64,000 nt of DNA from Bryobacterales bacterium F-183 (GTDB lineage: Bacteria; Acidobacteriota; Terriglobia; Bryobacterales; Bryobacteraceae), in NCBI GenBank assembly GCA_016865505.2, contig AP025252.1, forward strand, positions 4,424,137 to 4,488,136. Direction: 5' to 3'. The position numbers were made by a program, and so were the translations under genes. This document shows positions 43,554-52,088 of the stretch, piece after piece. The notes below the pieces were generated by a model that ran no database searches, was not told the DNA's origin, and saw only the letters and a program-made list of their open reading frames with translations. How positions within the stretch are numbered: position 1 is the stretch's first letter; every line of letters begins with the position of its first letter.

Positions 43554-43864
43554 CGAAGGCGGAATTGATCGAAGAAGTCTCCCGCGTGGTGGAGATGACG
43601 AGGAAAGACTCGGAAGTCATTGTCGAAGCGATATTCGACAGCATCGTCAAGTCTCTGCGAACCGGAGACAAGATCGAAATCCGCGGGTTCGGAAGCTTCC
43701 GCACGCGCAAACGCCAGCCGCGCATCGGCCGCAACCCCAAAACCGGCGCCAAGGTCGAAGTCCCGGCCAAGCGGATTCCGTACTTCAAGCCCAGCAAGGA
43801 ATTGAAGGACCTCGTGAACCCCAACGGCGACGGTGCTCCTGCCGCATCGCCCATAGCCGACTAA
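43550..43864 (+). CDS. HU/IHF family DNA-binding protein
   Basis: 104 residues: MTKAELIEEVSRVVEMTRKD, GDKIEIRGFGSFRTRKRQPR, and GRNPKTGAKVEVPAKRIPYF, the beta-arm with the intercalating proline, as in IHF subunits and HU. A short Asn/Ala/Pro tail follows. It bends DNA and compacts the nucleoid. The 4-base overlap with rpsA recalls the rpsA-ihfB order of proteobacteria, so an IHF-beta-like role is reasonable, but HU cannot be excluded. Confidence 0.93.
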   Translation: MTKAELIEEVSRVVEMTRKDSEVIVEAIFDSIVKSLRTGDKIEIRGFGSFRTRKRQPRIGRNPKTGAKVEVPAKRIPYFKPSKELKDLVNPNGDGAPAASPIAD

Positions 43865-43915
43865 CCCGGCACTCCTTGCAGTAGTAGCAGTTCTTTATTG
43901 AAGAGGGCGTCCCCT

Positions 43916-45163
43916 GTGCGCACGATCTTCCATCTCGACATGGACGCCTTCTTCGTTTCCGTTGAAGAGCTCTACGACCCATCCCTAAAGGGCAAGCCCG
44001 TCGTTGTAGGCGGCAACGCCCAGGACCGTGGAGTCGTTTCCGCCGCCTCCTACGCCGCCCGCAAATTCGGCGTACACTCCGCGATGCCGCTCCGCACTGC
44101 GGCCCTCCTCTGTCCCCAAGCCATCTTCGTCCCCGGCCACCCCACCCGTTACCGCGAGTCTTCCCAAAAGGTTTTCGAAGTCCTCAACCGCTTCTCCCCC
44201 CGCGTCGAAATGGCCTCCATCGACGAAGCCTACCTCGACCTCACCGGCACCGAACGCCTCATCGGCAAGCCCATGGAAGCCGCCCACAAGTTGCACGAGG
44301 CCATCAAACAAGCGACACAACTCAACTGTTCCATCGGAGTCTCTACATCCAAGCTGGTATCAAAGGTAGCCTCCGATCAAGCCAAGCCCAACGGCATCCT
44401 CTGGATCCAACCCGGCGCTGAAGCGAATTTTTTAGCACCCCTCGACGTCCGCAAGATCCCCGGCGTCGGCAAAGCGACAGAGAAGCACCTCCACGAATGC
44501 GGCATCCGCAAAGTCGGCGACCTCGCCAACCTCGACGAGGCCTTCCTCTCCAAAAAATTCGGCAAGTGGGGACTCGCCCTCGCCGGCAAATCCAAGGGCC
44601 TCGACGCCGGAGGCTGGTTCGATACAGGCTTCTTAATCGGTGACGCCCGCAACGCCAAATCCGTCAGCCACGAACACACCTTCGGCGAGGACACCGCCAA
44701 CCCCGAAGTCCTCGAAGCCACCCTCGCGCACTTATCGGAAAAGGTAGGCCGCCGCGTCCGCGAAGGCGGAGTCTACGCCACCAACATCCACATCAAACTG
44801 CGTTACTCAGACTTCAGCACCTTCACCCGTTCCCGAACTCTAAAGAACGCCACCCAACTCGACATCGACATCTTCGAAACCGCCCGCGACCTCTTCTACG
44901 AAGCCTGGCGCAAAGGCGAAACCATCCGGCTCCTCGGCGTCTACGCCGGAGGCTTCGACCACCACGAAGGCCAACTCGACCTCATCGAGTCCGACCGCAA
45001 GGACCGCTGGAGCAAAGCCCTTCAAGCCGCCGACAAACTCCGCGACAAGTACGGCGAAAAGACGGTAGCTCTAGCCGCCGGCATGAAGGGCACGTTCCGC
45101 GAAAGAGTCCACGAAAACCCCGCCGGCCTCCCCGGCAGCAAGCGATCAGAAAAGAGGCAATAG
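43916..45163 (+). CDS. dinB: DNA polymerase IV (Y family)
   Basis: 415 residues from GTG 43916 (AGAGGG about 9 bases upstream; a TTG six codons earlier is less likely). Catalytic motifs are intact: FHLDMDAFFVSVEELY (Asp8, Asp10) and SIDEAYLDLTG (near residue 102). GVSTSKLVSKVASDQAKPNG, the helix-hairpin-helix IPGVGKATEKHLHECGI and the little-finger domain (YATNIHIKLRYSDFSTFTRS) follow. It performs low-fidelity translesion synthesis. No SOS box was recognised upstream. The C-terminus lacks an obvious clamp-binding motif. Confidence 0.95.
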   Translation: MRTIFHLDMDAFFVSVEELYDPSLKGKPVVVGGNAQDRGVVSAASYAARKFGVHSAMPLRTAALLCPQAIFVPGHPTRYRESSQKVFEVLNRFSPRVEMASIDEAYLDLTGTERLIGKPMEAAHKLHEAIKQATQLNCSIGVSTSKLVSKVASDQAKPNGILWIQPGAEANFLAPLDVRKIPGVGKATEKHLHECGIRKVGDLANLDEAFLSKKFGKWGLALAGKSKGLDAGGWFDTGFLIGDARNAKSVSHEHTFGEDTANPEVLEATLAHLSEKVGRRVREGGVYATNIHIKLRYSDFSTFTRSRTLKNATQLDIDIFETARDLFYEAWRKGETIRLLGVYAGGFDHHEGQLDLIESDRKDRWSKALQAADKLRDKYGEKTVALAAGMKGTFRERVHENPAGLPGSKRSEKRQ

Positions 45164-45171
45164 TTGCCTCT
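45153..45171. terminator. Compact hairpin spanning the dinB stop codon
   Basis: AGAGGCAA (45153-45160), the TAG stop as loop, and TTGCCTCT (45164-45171) make a perfect 8-base stem. It may terminate or stabilise the dinB message. It also covers a possible TTG start at 45164 for the next gene, which argues for the later ATG there. Confidence 0.5.
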
Positions 45172-45193
45172 AGCAAACGGCAGGTCCAATCGA

Positions 45194-46204
45194 ATGTCCG
45201 TGTACCTTCAGATCCAACTGCGCAAGCATTTCGAAGCGGCCTGCATGGCGTCCAACCTGAAAGGAGTTTCCGAACCACCGGAGTCGGAACTGCAACTACT
45301 CCTGGGTCTGCCCGCTGAGCAAGCTCTTCCAAAAGCGTCGAAGTTCCTCAAGCATCACCTTAACGGGTTGATCAGCCCGGAAACAACGAAGCAGGTCGAG
45401 ATCGCAAAGGATGTGTTTTCTGGCATGTTCGACGATTGGCGTCGAAGCGCCTTTGGCCGGAAATCGCTGGGGAGGCTGCACGAGGTTGAATCGAAACTTG
45501 GATTTACGCTCGAGGCTACCGCAGCCATGGATCTCCCCCCTTACACTGAATTGCTCGGGCAGCAGCGCGAGTTCCCAATTGCGTTTCGGCACCCAGAGTA
45601 TATGCTGAGTCGCGACGTCGAAGCACTATATAGCATCTTCCATCAGTCGGAGGCGTTGATAGAGAAGATCGACTGGCGAGTCGCTTCCGAAAGGGCGGGT
45701 GCAGCCAGCGAGTGGAACATTTCACTCGCACGTTCTACGATCGTCAGCTGCATTAACCTAGTCGAGTCCTTTGTCTCAGGTCTCGCCGTAGGCTGTCTGA
45801 TGCGCAATCCATCGCACTTAGCCACAAGCCACCAAAAGGAGCTAGAAGCCCTGGAAACGAGCCTGGATAAGCGAATCTTGCGCGTTCCCGCAATCGTTAG
45901 CGACGGCCGCTTTGAACTAAAGAAGAATGACGACTTATATATCAAGTTCATCGATAAGAAACGCCGTCGAAACGCATTCGCCCATTGCAGCCCTGGTACT
46001 AACCCTGATCGGCACGGGATCGTAAAGGAGTTCTTATTGCACGATGTCGACCGCATACAAGTGGACGAAACCGTCTTGATTGTTCATAGACTTATAACGA
46101 CAATCTTCCAGGGAGTGTACGGCAAATCCGGCCCTTATTGGCTCTATAAGCTAGACATAACAGGAACACCCCCATTAGTTGTTCACTCCGGTTGGCAGGG
46201 TTAG
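45194..46204 (+). CDS. Unknown protein with HEPN-like RX4H motif
   Basis: 336 residues from ATG 45194; a TTG at 45164 would add ten residues but lies in the dinB hairpin. All-helical in appearance, soluble, with no signal peptide. Near residue 258-263 the sequence RNAFAH fits the R-X4-6-H ribonuclease motif of HEPN domains, preceded by a helix ending LYIKFIDKKRR, while LARSTIVSCINLVESFVSGL resembles the other HEPN helix. Base composition is visibly less GC-rich than in dinB or the following genes, suggesting acquisition. If HEPN, it could be an RNase in a toxin or defence setting, but no partner antitoxin or nucleotidyltransferase is adjacent. Confidence 0.6.
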   Translation: MSVYLQIQLRKHFEAACMASNLKGVSEPPESELQLLLGLPAEQALPKASKFLKHHLNGLISPETTKQVEIAKDVFSGMFDDWRRSAFGRKSLGRLHEVESKLGFTLEATAAMDLPPYTELLGQQREFPIAFRHPEYMLSRDVEALYSIFHQSEALIEKIDWRVASERAGAASEWNISLARSTIVSCINLVESFVSGLAVGCLMRNPSHLATSHQKELEALETSLDKRILRVPAIVSDGRFELKKNDDLYIKFIDKKRRRNAFAHCSPGTNPDRHGIVKEFLLHDVDRIQVDETVLIVHRLITTIFQGVYGKSGPYWLYKLDITGTPPLVVHSGWQG

Positions 46205-46317
46205 TTTCACAACGGGATTTTTCAGGGATTGAAGAATAGAGACATAGCGACCCGGTTTTCGCCTTCCCAAAGAAAAATAGCCTTGTATTCTCGGAAACCT
46301 CGTGATCTACTCTCCAC

Positions 46318-47013
46318 ATGAAGTCGACTTCATCGACGGCCCAAGTTCGCACCACAATTGTTCTTCTCGTTTGGGTGAGTACAGCACTTGCACAGAGTAC
46401 CTGGGTTGAGTTTCAAGCAACGGAACGAAGCGAGGAACGCAACCTTCTCACGGGAATGACGCATACGCTGAGGGAATCCGTCGGATGGAGAAAAGACGGA
46501 TCTCACGTTCGGATACGAGAACTCGCCAACGGCGTCGCCAGTGGCTTACGAACTGTGGTGGAATTCCAAACTGCCAAGCGCACTGTCGTGGACCCACTTA
46601 CAGAGTCAATCACCACGTACCCTTTGCCCGCACAGGCCGTCGCTAGAATGCGAATAGCACCGCAGCAATGTGCATCCATATCTGGCGGTACTGTAAGAGC
46701 GATACTCGGCTTCGAGACAGTCCAAGTAGTATTCAACGATCCTGCACCGACAACATTGGCAAGCGGCAACCCAGCACCGCTACTGTATCAGGAGCAATGG
46801 GTAGCTCCATCTCTCAACTGTTACCCGTTGTTGACCATCACAACCGTTATCGAGGACGGCAAAGAAATCTCGAAGAAGGTAACAGAGGTGCTTGACGTCA
46901 AGCTGGCCCCACTGCCCGACAGCCTCTTCGCGATACCGTCCCTCTACTCAGAACGATCTCCCTCCGCGGTCCTCGATGAGTACGATCGCCGACGCCACTC
47001 CGACCGTAAGTAA
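46318..47013 (+). CDS. Exported protein of unknown function
   Basis: 231 residues. A signal peptide is probable (residues 1-25, hydrophobic TIVLLVWVSTALAQS). The mature part is beta-rich and includes two isolated cysteines (CASISGG and NCYPLL, around residues 121 and 167) that might pair. Repeated phrases such as TYPLPAQAVARM and VTEVLDVKLAPLPDSLFAIP recall proteins with a small exported domain common in acidobacteria, but I cannot name a family. Base composition is lower in GC than the neighbouring SRPBCC gene, like the preceding orphan. Confidence 0.65.
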   Translation: MKSTSSTAQVRTTIVLLVWVSTALAQSTWVEFQATERSEERNLLTGMTHTLRESVGWRKDGSHVRIRELANGVASGLRTVVEFQTAKRTVVDPLTESITTYPLPAQAVARMRIAPQQCASISGGTVRAILGFETVQVVFNDPAPTTLASGNPAPLLYQEQWVAPSLNCYPLLTITTVIEDGKEISKKVTEVLDVKLAPLPDSLFAIPSLYSERSPSAVLDEYDRRRHSDRK

Positions 47014-47057
47014 TTCATCCTACTAACGCAACGCCGCGCGGTTGTCGATGTTCGCTC

Positions 47058-47993
47058 ATGTCGTATGTGCAAATTCAGAAGGAACTGCCCGTCCACGCAA
47101 AGGCCGAATCCATCCTGAGTTGCCTCCAAGACCCTCTCTTCTGGACCTTCCTCCCCACTACCTACCGCAATCTCGACCTCGCCGCCCGCCCCATTTCACT
47201 CGGCCAAAGCGTACGCCCCAGCATGGAAACCTACCGCCTCGCGGACGTCGGCCAAGATTCGGTCACCTTCCGATCCTCGATTCTTGCGCTCAACTATGCC
47301 GTCGAAAACACCAGCGCCGACACCTCGCAGATAGCGCTCACCATCTCCATCGAAGACCCCTGTCGCTGCACCGAGTTCCTTCTCGACGAAACCGACAAGA
47401 CCTTCCTCGCCATCGCCGAACTGTTCGAAAAGTACCCCCACTACGCCTGGCTCCCCGCGCTCCAGATCCGCGCGGACTTCGCCCCCACCGGCGCCAGCGC
47501 CACCGTACACAGCACCTTCCAACTCCCCTTCCGCCCCGAACAAATCGAAGACGCTCTGATCGGCCAACCCCAACTCTACAACCAGTGGATCGACCCCGAC
47601 ATCCAGAAAGGCGAACTCAAAGTCGACCCCAACTGGCCGGCCCGCAACTCCACCGTCACCTACCGCTACCCACGCGACGTCTGGTTCATCCCGCCCTTCG
47701 GCCGCCACAATGTGGGCACCGTTCAACTCACCGAGTGGATCCCCGGCAAGCGTGTCGTACTCTGGGACCGCACAGAACCCGGAGGCGTCAGCACCCACCG
47801 CACCTTCGACCTCGAAGCCACGGACGAGGCCAACACGTTACTAAGAGTCACGGAAAAGTCAGAGGTCGGCAGTTGGATCAGCAGGACGTTCATGGCCCGA
47901 TTCCTCCGCCAGGCAATTATCTCGGAGGGCGCCAAATCCCTTTGCGAACTCGCCGGAGTCATCAGCAAACAAAACGGAGGCATAGCGGTCTGA
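47058..47993 (+). CDS. SRPBCC (START-like) family protein
   Basis: 311 residues. Two tandem helix-grip segments can be seen: residues 1-140 (VQIQKELPVHAKAESILSCL, then SFRP-like strands) and 145-300 (ATVHSTFQLPFRPEQIEDAL, LTEWIPGKRVVLWDRTEPGG, HRTFDLEATDEANTLLRVTE). The fold forms a hydrophobic cavity for lipids or other ligands; it is also found as polyketide cyclase-like or stress-related proteins. No catalytic site is assignable. Cytoplasmic, alone in its transcription unit or leading the DNA-repair pair 68 bases downstream. Confidence 0.7.
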   Translation: MSYVQIQKELPVHAKAESILSCLQDPLFWTFLPTTYRNLDLAARPISLGQSVRPSMETYRLADVGQDSVTFRSSILALNYAVENTSADTSQIALTISIEDPCRCTEFLLDETDKTFLAIAELFEKYPHYAWLPALQIRADFAPTGASATVHSTFQLPFRPEQIEDALIGQPQLYNQWIDPDIQKGELKVDPNWPARNSTVTYRYPRDVWFIPPFGRHNVGTVQLTEWIPGKRVVLWDRTEPGGVSTHRTFDLEATDEANTLLRVTEKSEVGSWISRTFMARFLRQAIISEGAKSLCELAGVISKQNGGIAV

Positions 47994-48061
47994 CCCCGTT
48001 CCCATGACTTCCCCTATACTAAAGATGTACGCCTTTTATTCGCCCGGCGCATCCAACCATC

Positions 48062-49303
48062 ATGGAGCTCGACCGCAAGCTAGCCATCCTCGCCGACGCT
48101 GCCAAATACGACGCCTCCTGCGCCTCCAGCGGCTCCTACCGCAAACGCGCCGACGGCGGCATCGGCAACACCGAAGGCATGGGCATCTGCCACAGCTACA
48201 CCCCCGACGGACGCTGCGTCTCCCTCCTCAAACTCCTCCTCACCAACTACTGCATCTACGACTGCAGCTATTGCGTCAACCGCATCTCCAGCGACACCCC
48301 GCGCGCCCGCTTCACCCCCGAAGAAGTCGTCAACCTCACCCTCAACTTCTACAAGCGCAACTACATTGAAGGACTCTTCCTCAGCTCGGGCGTCATCCAG
48401 ACCCCCGACTACACCATGGAGCAGCTCATCTCCGTCGCCCGCCAGCTCCGTGAGACCCACAAATTCGGCGGCTACATCCACCTCAAAGCCGTACCCGCCG
48501 CCTCCCCCGAACTCTACCGCCAAGCCGGACTCTGGGCCGACCGCCTCAGCGCCAACATCGAACTCCCCGTCGACCAGGAACTCCGTACCCTCGCCCCCGC
48601 CAAGCGCCACACCGAAATCGAAGGCGCCATGATCCAGATCAAAGGCGGCATCCTCGAGGCCAAGGACAAGACCAACCGGGAAGGGAAGTCGCCCCACTTC
48701 GCCCCCGCCGGCCAAAGTACGCAAATGATCGTCGGCGCCACCCCCGCCCCCGACGCCACTGTACTCCAAAAGGCATCCCAGCTCTACAAAAAGCACAAGC
48801 TACGCCGCGTCTACTACTCCGCCTTCAGCCCCATCCCCCACGCCGATCCCGGACTCCCCATCGAAAAGCCCCCCATGATCCGTGAGCATCGCCTCTACCA
48901 GGCCGACTGGCTCATCCGCTTCTATGGCTTCGACGTCAACGAGATCACCCCAACCACCGCGCCGGACCTCCCCCTCGACAAGGACCCCAAGCTCGCCTGG
49001 GCCCTCCGCCATCGCGAATTCTTCCCCATCGACGTCAACAAGGCTCCCCGCGCCGCCCTCCTCCGTATCCCCGGCATCGGCGTCCGCAACGTCGACCGTA
49101 TGCTCAAAAGCCGCCGCTTCCGAGCCCTCCGCCTCGAGGACCTCGCCCGCCTCCGCGTCTCCATAGCCAAGGCCCGCTACTTCATCACCACCGCGGACCA
49201 CAACCCCGACGCCTTCCAAATCGACACCGTCAAGCTCCCCCAGCGCTTTCAGCCCGAAGCCCAGCAGCTATCTCTGTTCACCGCGGTCACAGGCGAACTC
49301 TAG
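48062..49303 (+). CDS. Putative DNA modification/repair radical SAM protein (TIGR03916-like)
   Basis: 413 residues. The iron-sulfur motif C-x3-C-x2-C appears as NYCIYDCSYCVNR (about residues 62-74). The start MELDRKLAILADAAKYDASC and the block GICHSYTPDGRCVSLLKLLL precede it. The radical SAM barrel is followed by a C-terminal helix-hairpin-helix (ALLRIPGIGVRNVDRMLKSR), which suggests DNA binding. This family is regularly encoded next to the DUF4130/UdgX protein, exactly as here: the stop shares a base with the next GTG start. The reaction is unknown; nucleic-acid repair or modification is inferred from this linkage. Confidence 0.88.
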   Translation: MELDRKLAILADAAKYDASCASSGSYRKRADGGIGNTEGMGICHSYTPDGRCVSLLKLLLTNYCIYDCSYCVNRISSDTPRARFTPEEVVNLTLNFYKRNYIEGLFLSSGVIQTPDYTMEQLISVARQLRETHKFGGYIHLKAVPAASPELYRQAGLWADRLSANIELPVDQELRTLAPAKRHTEIEGAMIQIKGGILEAKDKTNREGKSPHFAPAGQSTQMIVGATPAPDATVLQKASQLYKKHKLRRVYYSAFSPIPHADPGLPIEKPPMIREHRLYQADWLIRFYGFDVNEITPTTAPDLPLDKDPKLAWALRHREFFPIDVNKAPRAALLRIPGIGVRNVDRMLKSRRFRALRLEDLARLRVSIAKARYFITTADHNPDAFQIDTVKLPQRFQPEAQQLSLFTAVTGEL

Positions 49304-50724
49304 TGGCGATCCTAGAAGTCCCCGCCCAAGACTTCGCCTCCTGGCGTACCGCCGCCCGCAAGCTCATCCGCCAGGGCGCAACCCCGCTCGAAGTCCACTG
49401 GCTCGACGGCACCTCCGACGCCGCCCAAGGCCTCCTCGCAGGCCTCGAAGCAGCCCCTCCCGAAGACGACGCCTCGAAAGCCACAACCACAACGAAGGTC
49501 CCCCGCGAATTCCTCTCCCTCGCCGAAACCGTCTCCTGCTTCCGCGACCCTCAGCGTTGGAACCTCCTCTACGAACTCCTCTGGCGCCTCAGCCACGGCG
49601 AACCGCACCTCCTCGACGACCCCGCCGACCCGCTCGTCCGCAAACTCCGCGTGATGGAAAAGGCCGTCCGCCGCGACGCCCACAAGATGCACGCCTTCGT
49701 CCGTTTCCGCGAAGCCGCCGACGGAGCCATGGTCGCCTTCCACAAGCCCGACCACCACATCGTCCGTCGCGAGGCCGACTTCTTCGTCCGCCGTTTCGGT
49801 GCCATGAACTGGGCGATCCTCACCCCTGACGAATGCGCCTATTGGGATCAGAAACAATTGCGCTTCGGCCCGGGTCTGCCACGTGAGAGCGCCCCGTCGG
49901 AGGACGAAGTCGAGGACCTTTGGTTGACCTACTACGGGTCCATCTTCAACCCGGCCCGCGCCAACCTCACAGCGATGACCGCGGAGATGCCAGTCAAACA
50001 CTGGAGCACCCTTCCCGAGTCCAAGCTGATCAACGGCCTCCTCCGCACCGCCGGGGACCGGATGTACGAGATGATTCGCAAACAGCCCAGTTCCGCCGCC
50101 TCCTTCGTACCTTCCGACACAACATCGTTGAAGGTCCTGCAGCAAGCCGCCTGCAACTGCCAAGGCTGTGAGCTATACGAACACGCCACTCAAACCGTAT
50201 TCGGCGAAGGACTCCGCAAGGCCCGCCTGATGCTGGTAGGAGAGCAACCCGGAGACCAGGAGGACCAGCAGGGAGCCCCCTTCGTAGGCCCCGCAGGCAA
50301 GGTTTTGAACGAGGCGCTCGAAGCTGCCGGCATCGACCGCGCAGACGCCTACGTCACCAACGCCGTAAAGCATTTTCGATTCGAGGAGCGAGGCAAGCGC
50401 CGCATCCACAAGAAGCCCGACGGCCGCCACATCTCCGCCTGCAAACCGTGGCTGGAGGCCGAGATCGCCCTGATCAAGCCAAAAGTAATCGTCTGCCTAG
50501 GAGCGACCGCCGCCCAATCATTGGTAGGGCGCGACGTCCGCATCATGCAGGACCGAGGCAAATGGATGGACTCCCTCCACGCCCCCAACCTAATGGTGAC
50601 CGTCCACCCCTCCGCGCTCCTTCGCCTACCGCCCGGCATGTCCTATGAGGAGGAGTTCACAAAATTCGTGCGTGATCTTCGACTTGCCACCGAAGAGGTA
50701 AACGCTCCGTTGTCTAATGCCTAA
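49303..50724 (+). CDS. udgX: DUF4130-UdgX fusion: uracil-DNA-binding glycosylase family protein
   Basis: 473 residues from GTG 49303. Residues 80-250 are DUF4130 (TIGR03915-like): RDPQRWNLLYELLWRLSHGE, HKMHAFVRFREA, FHKPDHHIVRREADFFVRRF and MNWAILTPDECAYWD. Residues 265-465 are a family-4-like uracil-DNA glycosylase with an iron-sulfur cysteine set (CNCQGCELYEHATQTVFGEG), GEQPGDQEDQQGAPFVGPAG near 312, and the UdgX-specific loop KRRIHKKP near 364. UdgX links covalently to uracil sites through the histidine of that loop. It probably acts with the radical SAM protein to which it is translationally coupled. Confidence 0.92.
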   Translation: MAILEVPAQDFASWRTAARKLIRQGATPLEVHWLDGTSDAAQGLLAGLEAAPPEDDASKATTTTKVPREFLSLAETVSCFRDPQRWNLLYELLWRLSHGEPHLLDDPADPLVRKLRVMEKAVRRDAHKMHAFVRFREAADGAMVAFHKPDHHIVRREADFFVRRFGAMNWAILTPDECAYWDQKQLRFGPGLPRESAPSEDEVEDLWLTYYGSIFNPARANLTAMTAEMPVKHWSTLPESKLINGLLRTAGDRMYEMIRKQPSSAASFVPSDTTSLKVLQQAACNCQGCELYEHATQTVFGEGLRKARLMLVGEQPGDQEDQQGAPFVGPAGKVLNEALEAAGIDRADAYVTNAVKHFRFEERGKRRIHKKPDGRHISACKPWLEAEIALIKPKVIVCLGATAAQSLVGRDVRIMQDRGKWMDSLHAPNLMVTVHPSALLRLPPGMSYEEEFTKFVRDLRLATEEVNAPLSNA

Positions 50725-50738
50725 TCTGCGCCTACAAT
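50710..50738 (+). promoter_or_regulatory. Sigma-70 type promoter for the 50746 gene
   Basis: TTGTCT (50710-50715), a 17-base spacer and TACAAT (50733-50738) fit the consensus well. The start point would be near 50745, almost exactly at the TTG that opens the downstream frame, implying either leaderless translation or a start further inside. Confidence 0.55.
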
Positions 50739-50745
50739 AACCGTA

Positions 50746-51723
50746 TTGCGAAATCGAAGAACTCACTACAGACTCTTCGCGGATGGCCTTTGGCAGAGAT
50801 TCCTGTCCACTGTTGAGCTTAGAGACGAGCGAACCTTCAGCAGAGTCGAGAGAAAATTCTTCAAGCTACTCTTACGTGTAATGCAAGGAGTAGCCGACGA
50901 TATGGTGGCCCAAAACACGAAGAGTGATGGTTCGGCCATTGAATGCTACGTCGGCTATTACGATTCAAGCGAAGCGAATGCCGTCGCATTCTCTAGTCAA
51001 GGGCTTCATTGCGTAGGCATTTCCATCGAGATGGTGCGCGAACTTGGGGCAAGAGCACGAAGATTATCCACTTCAGAGTCTTTCCTGTCCACTGCCATTA
51101 GTATTGCGGGCTGGCATACGACCGGCGGTGCACCCGTAGAGTCGTCGCTGCACCAAATTCTTCTTCATTGGCTTCTGTTCCATGAACTCGCCCATCACTA
51201 TCTTGGCGACCCCGGCCCTTCGCACTTGTTTGAGTTCGATCCTGCTGATGGAGATCTGACGACGCAAGGTTGCGAACTGCTCGCGGACGAGATTGCCACG
51301 AATCTAATCGCGACCAATCTACTCTCGATGCGTGCGGGCGAAAAACAACAAATCGACCTAATGACGGACCTGCGCGGAGTGGCATTCGCGATCCTTTACT
51401 CCATGATCGGATTCTTTCTTCTAGCGGGCCTTGGACCGGCGCGTTCGATATCCAGACATCGCCACCCGCCTCCTATAGTTCGCCTACGGTTTATTCTCTT
51501 TCACTTCAACCGCCAGTTAGCTTCAGTCGGGCTTGAGCCTCTTGGCGATGAGATCGTCGCGAGTGCTTTTCATGAGATTGCAAGCACTCTCGGGCTTCAT
51601 GATCAATGGCTACAAGTAGAGGAGTTCTTGGGGACTGAAGACGGCTGGAAATATCTTTATGAGTTGGAACTTAAGCGAAACGAACTTTCCAAGAGACCCC
51701 GCCCTTGGGTAGAACGCACTTAG
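50746..51723 (+). CDS. Putative zinc metallopeptidase (HExxH) of unknown family
   Basis: Up to 325 residues; start uncertain. The frame opens at TTG 50746, with no ribosome site but a promoter immediately upstream. Near residue 145 it has FHELAHHYLGD, an HExxH zinc motif, and about 30 residues later CELLADEIATNL, where the glutamate could be the third ligand as in IrrE/ImmA-like or M48-like gluzincins. A later hydrophobic stretch (FAILYSMIGFFLLAGLG) might associate with a membrane. Base composition is lower in GC than the DNA-repair genes beside it, suggesting recent acquisition. Substrate unknown. Confidence 0.6.
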   Translation: MRNRRTHYRLFADGLWQRFLSTVELRDERTFSRVERKFFKLLLRVMQGVADDMVAQNTKSDGSAIECYVGYYDSSEANAVAFSSQGLHCVGISIEMVRELGARARRLSTSESFLSTAISIAGWHTTGGAPVESSLHQILLHWLLFHELAHHYLGDPGPSHLFEFDPADGDLTTQGCELLADEIATNLIATNLLSMRAGEKQQIDLMTDLRGVAFAILYSMIGFFLLAGLGPARSISRHRHPPPIVRLRFILFHFNRQLASVGLEPLGDEIVASAFHEIASTLGLHDQWLQVEEFLGTEDGWKYLYELELKRNELSKRPRPWVERT

Positions 51724-52088
51724 TCCAGGCGGGTCGGACCAGTGCAAGCATATGTTCCGCCTTCTCACATTCGGACGATCACAAGTTATACCGACAGAGT
51801 TCGTATCGAAGCAACACGTTGTATTGTGGGACCAAGCAAAATAAGATTGATGAGCTTCCACCCAACATCTGAAAGAAAGCCGCAAAAGAGGTCCTGCGAA
51901 AACGATTGATAGCGTCGCTTGAACTAACTGATAGGTGTTTTTGCGCAGGTGACGCCCGCAAGAATTCCACCGAATGAATGCGATTGACTTCGTACCCTTA
52001 AAGGGTACTCAAATACCCATAATGGGTACGACCCCAAAACCCCACCTACTGAAGCAAACACAGGAGGTTAGCCGCACGAACCCCAAAC
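51724..52088. other. 365-base intergenic region between convergent genes
   Basis: No gene supported: frames in it are short, lack ribosome sites and read as low-quality sequence. AT-rich for this window. Its only clear feature is the pair of palindromes at 51992-52028. Confidence 0.5.
51992..52028. terminator. Tandem palindromes with a GGGTA core
   Basis: GTACCC-TTAAA-GGGTAC at 51992-52008, then TACCCAT-A-ATGGGTA at 52014-52028, five bases apart. Both are perfect. They are 61 bases beyond the stop of the minus-strand propeller gene and 268 beyond the plus-strand gene. A terminator for the minus gene is possible, but the short AT-containing stems and paired arrangement also resemble a double operator or a small repetitive element. 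Confidence 0.35.
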
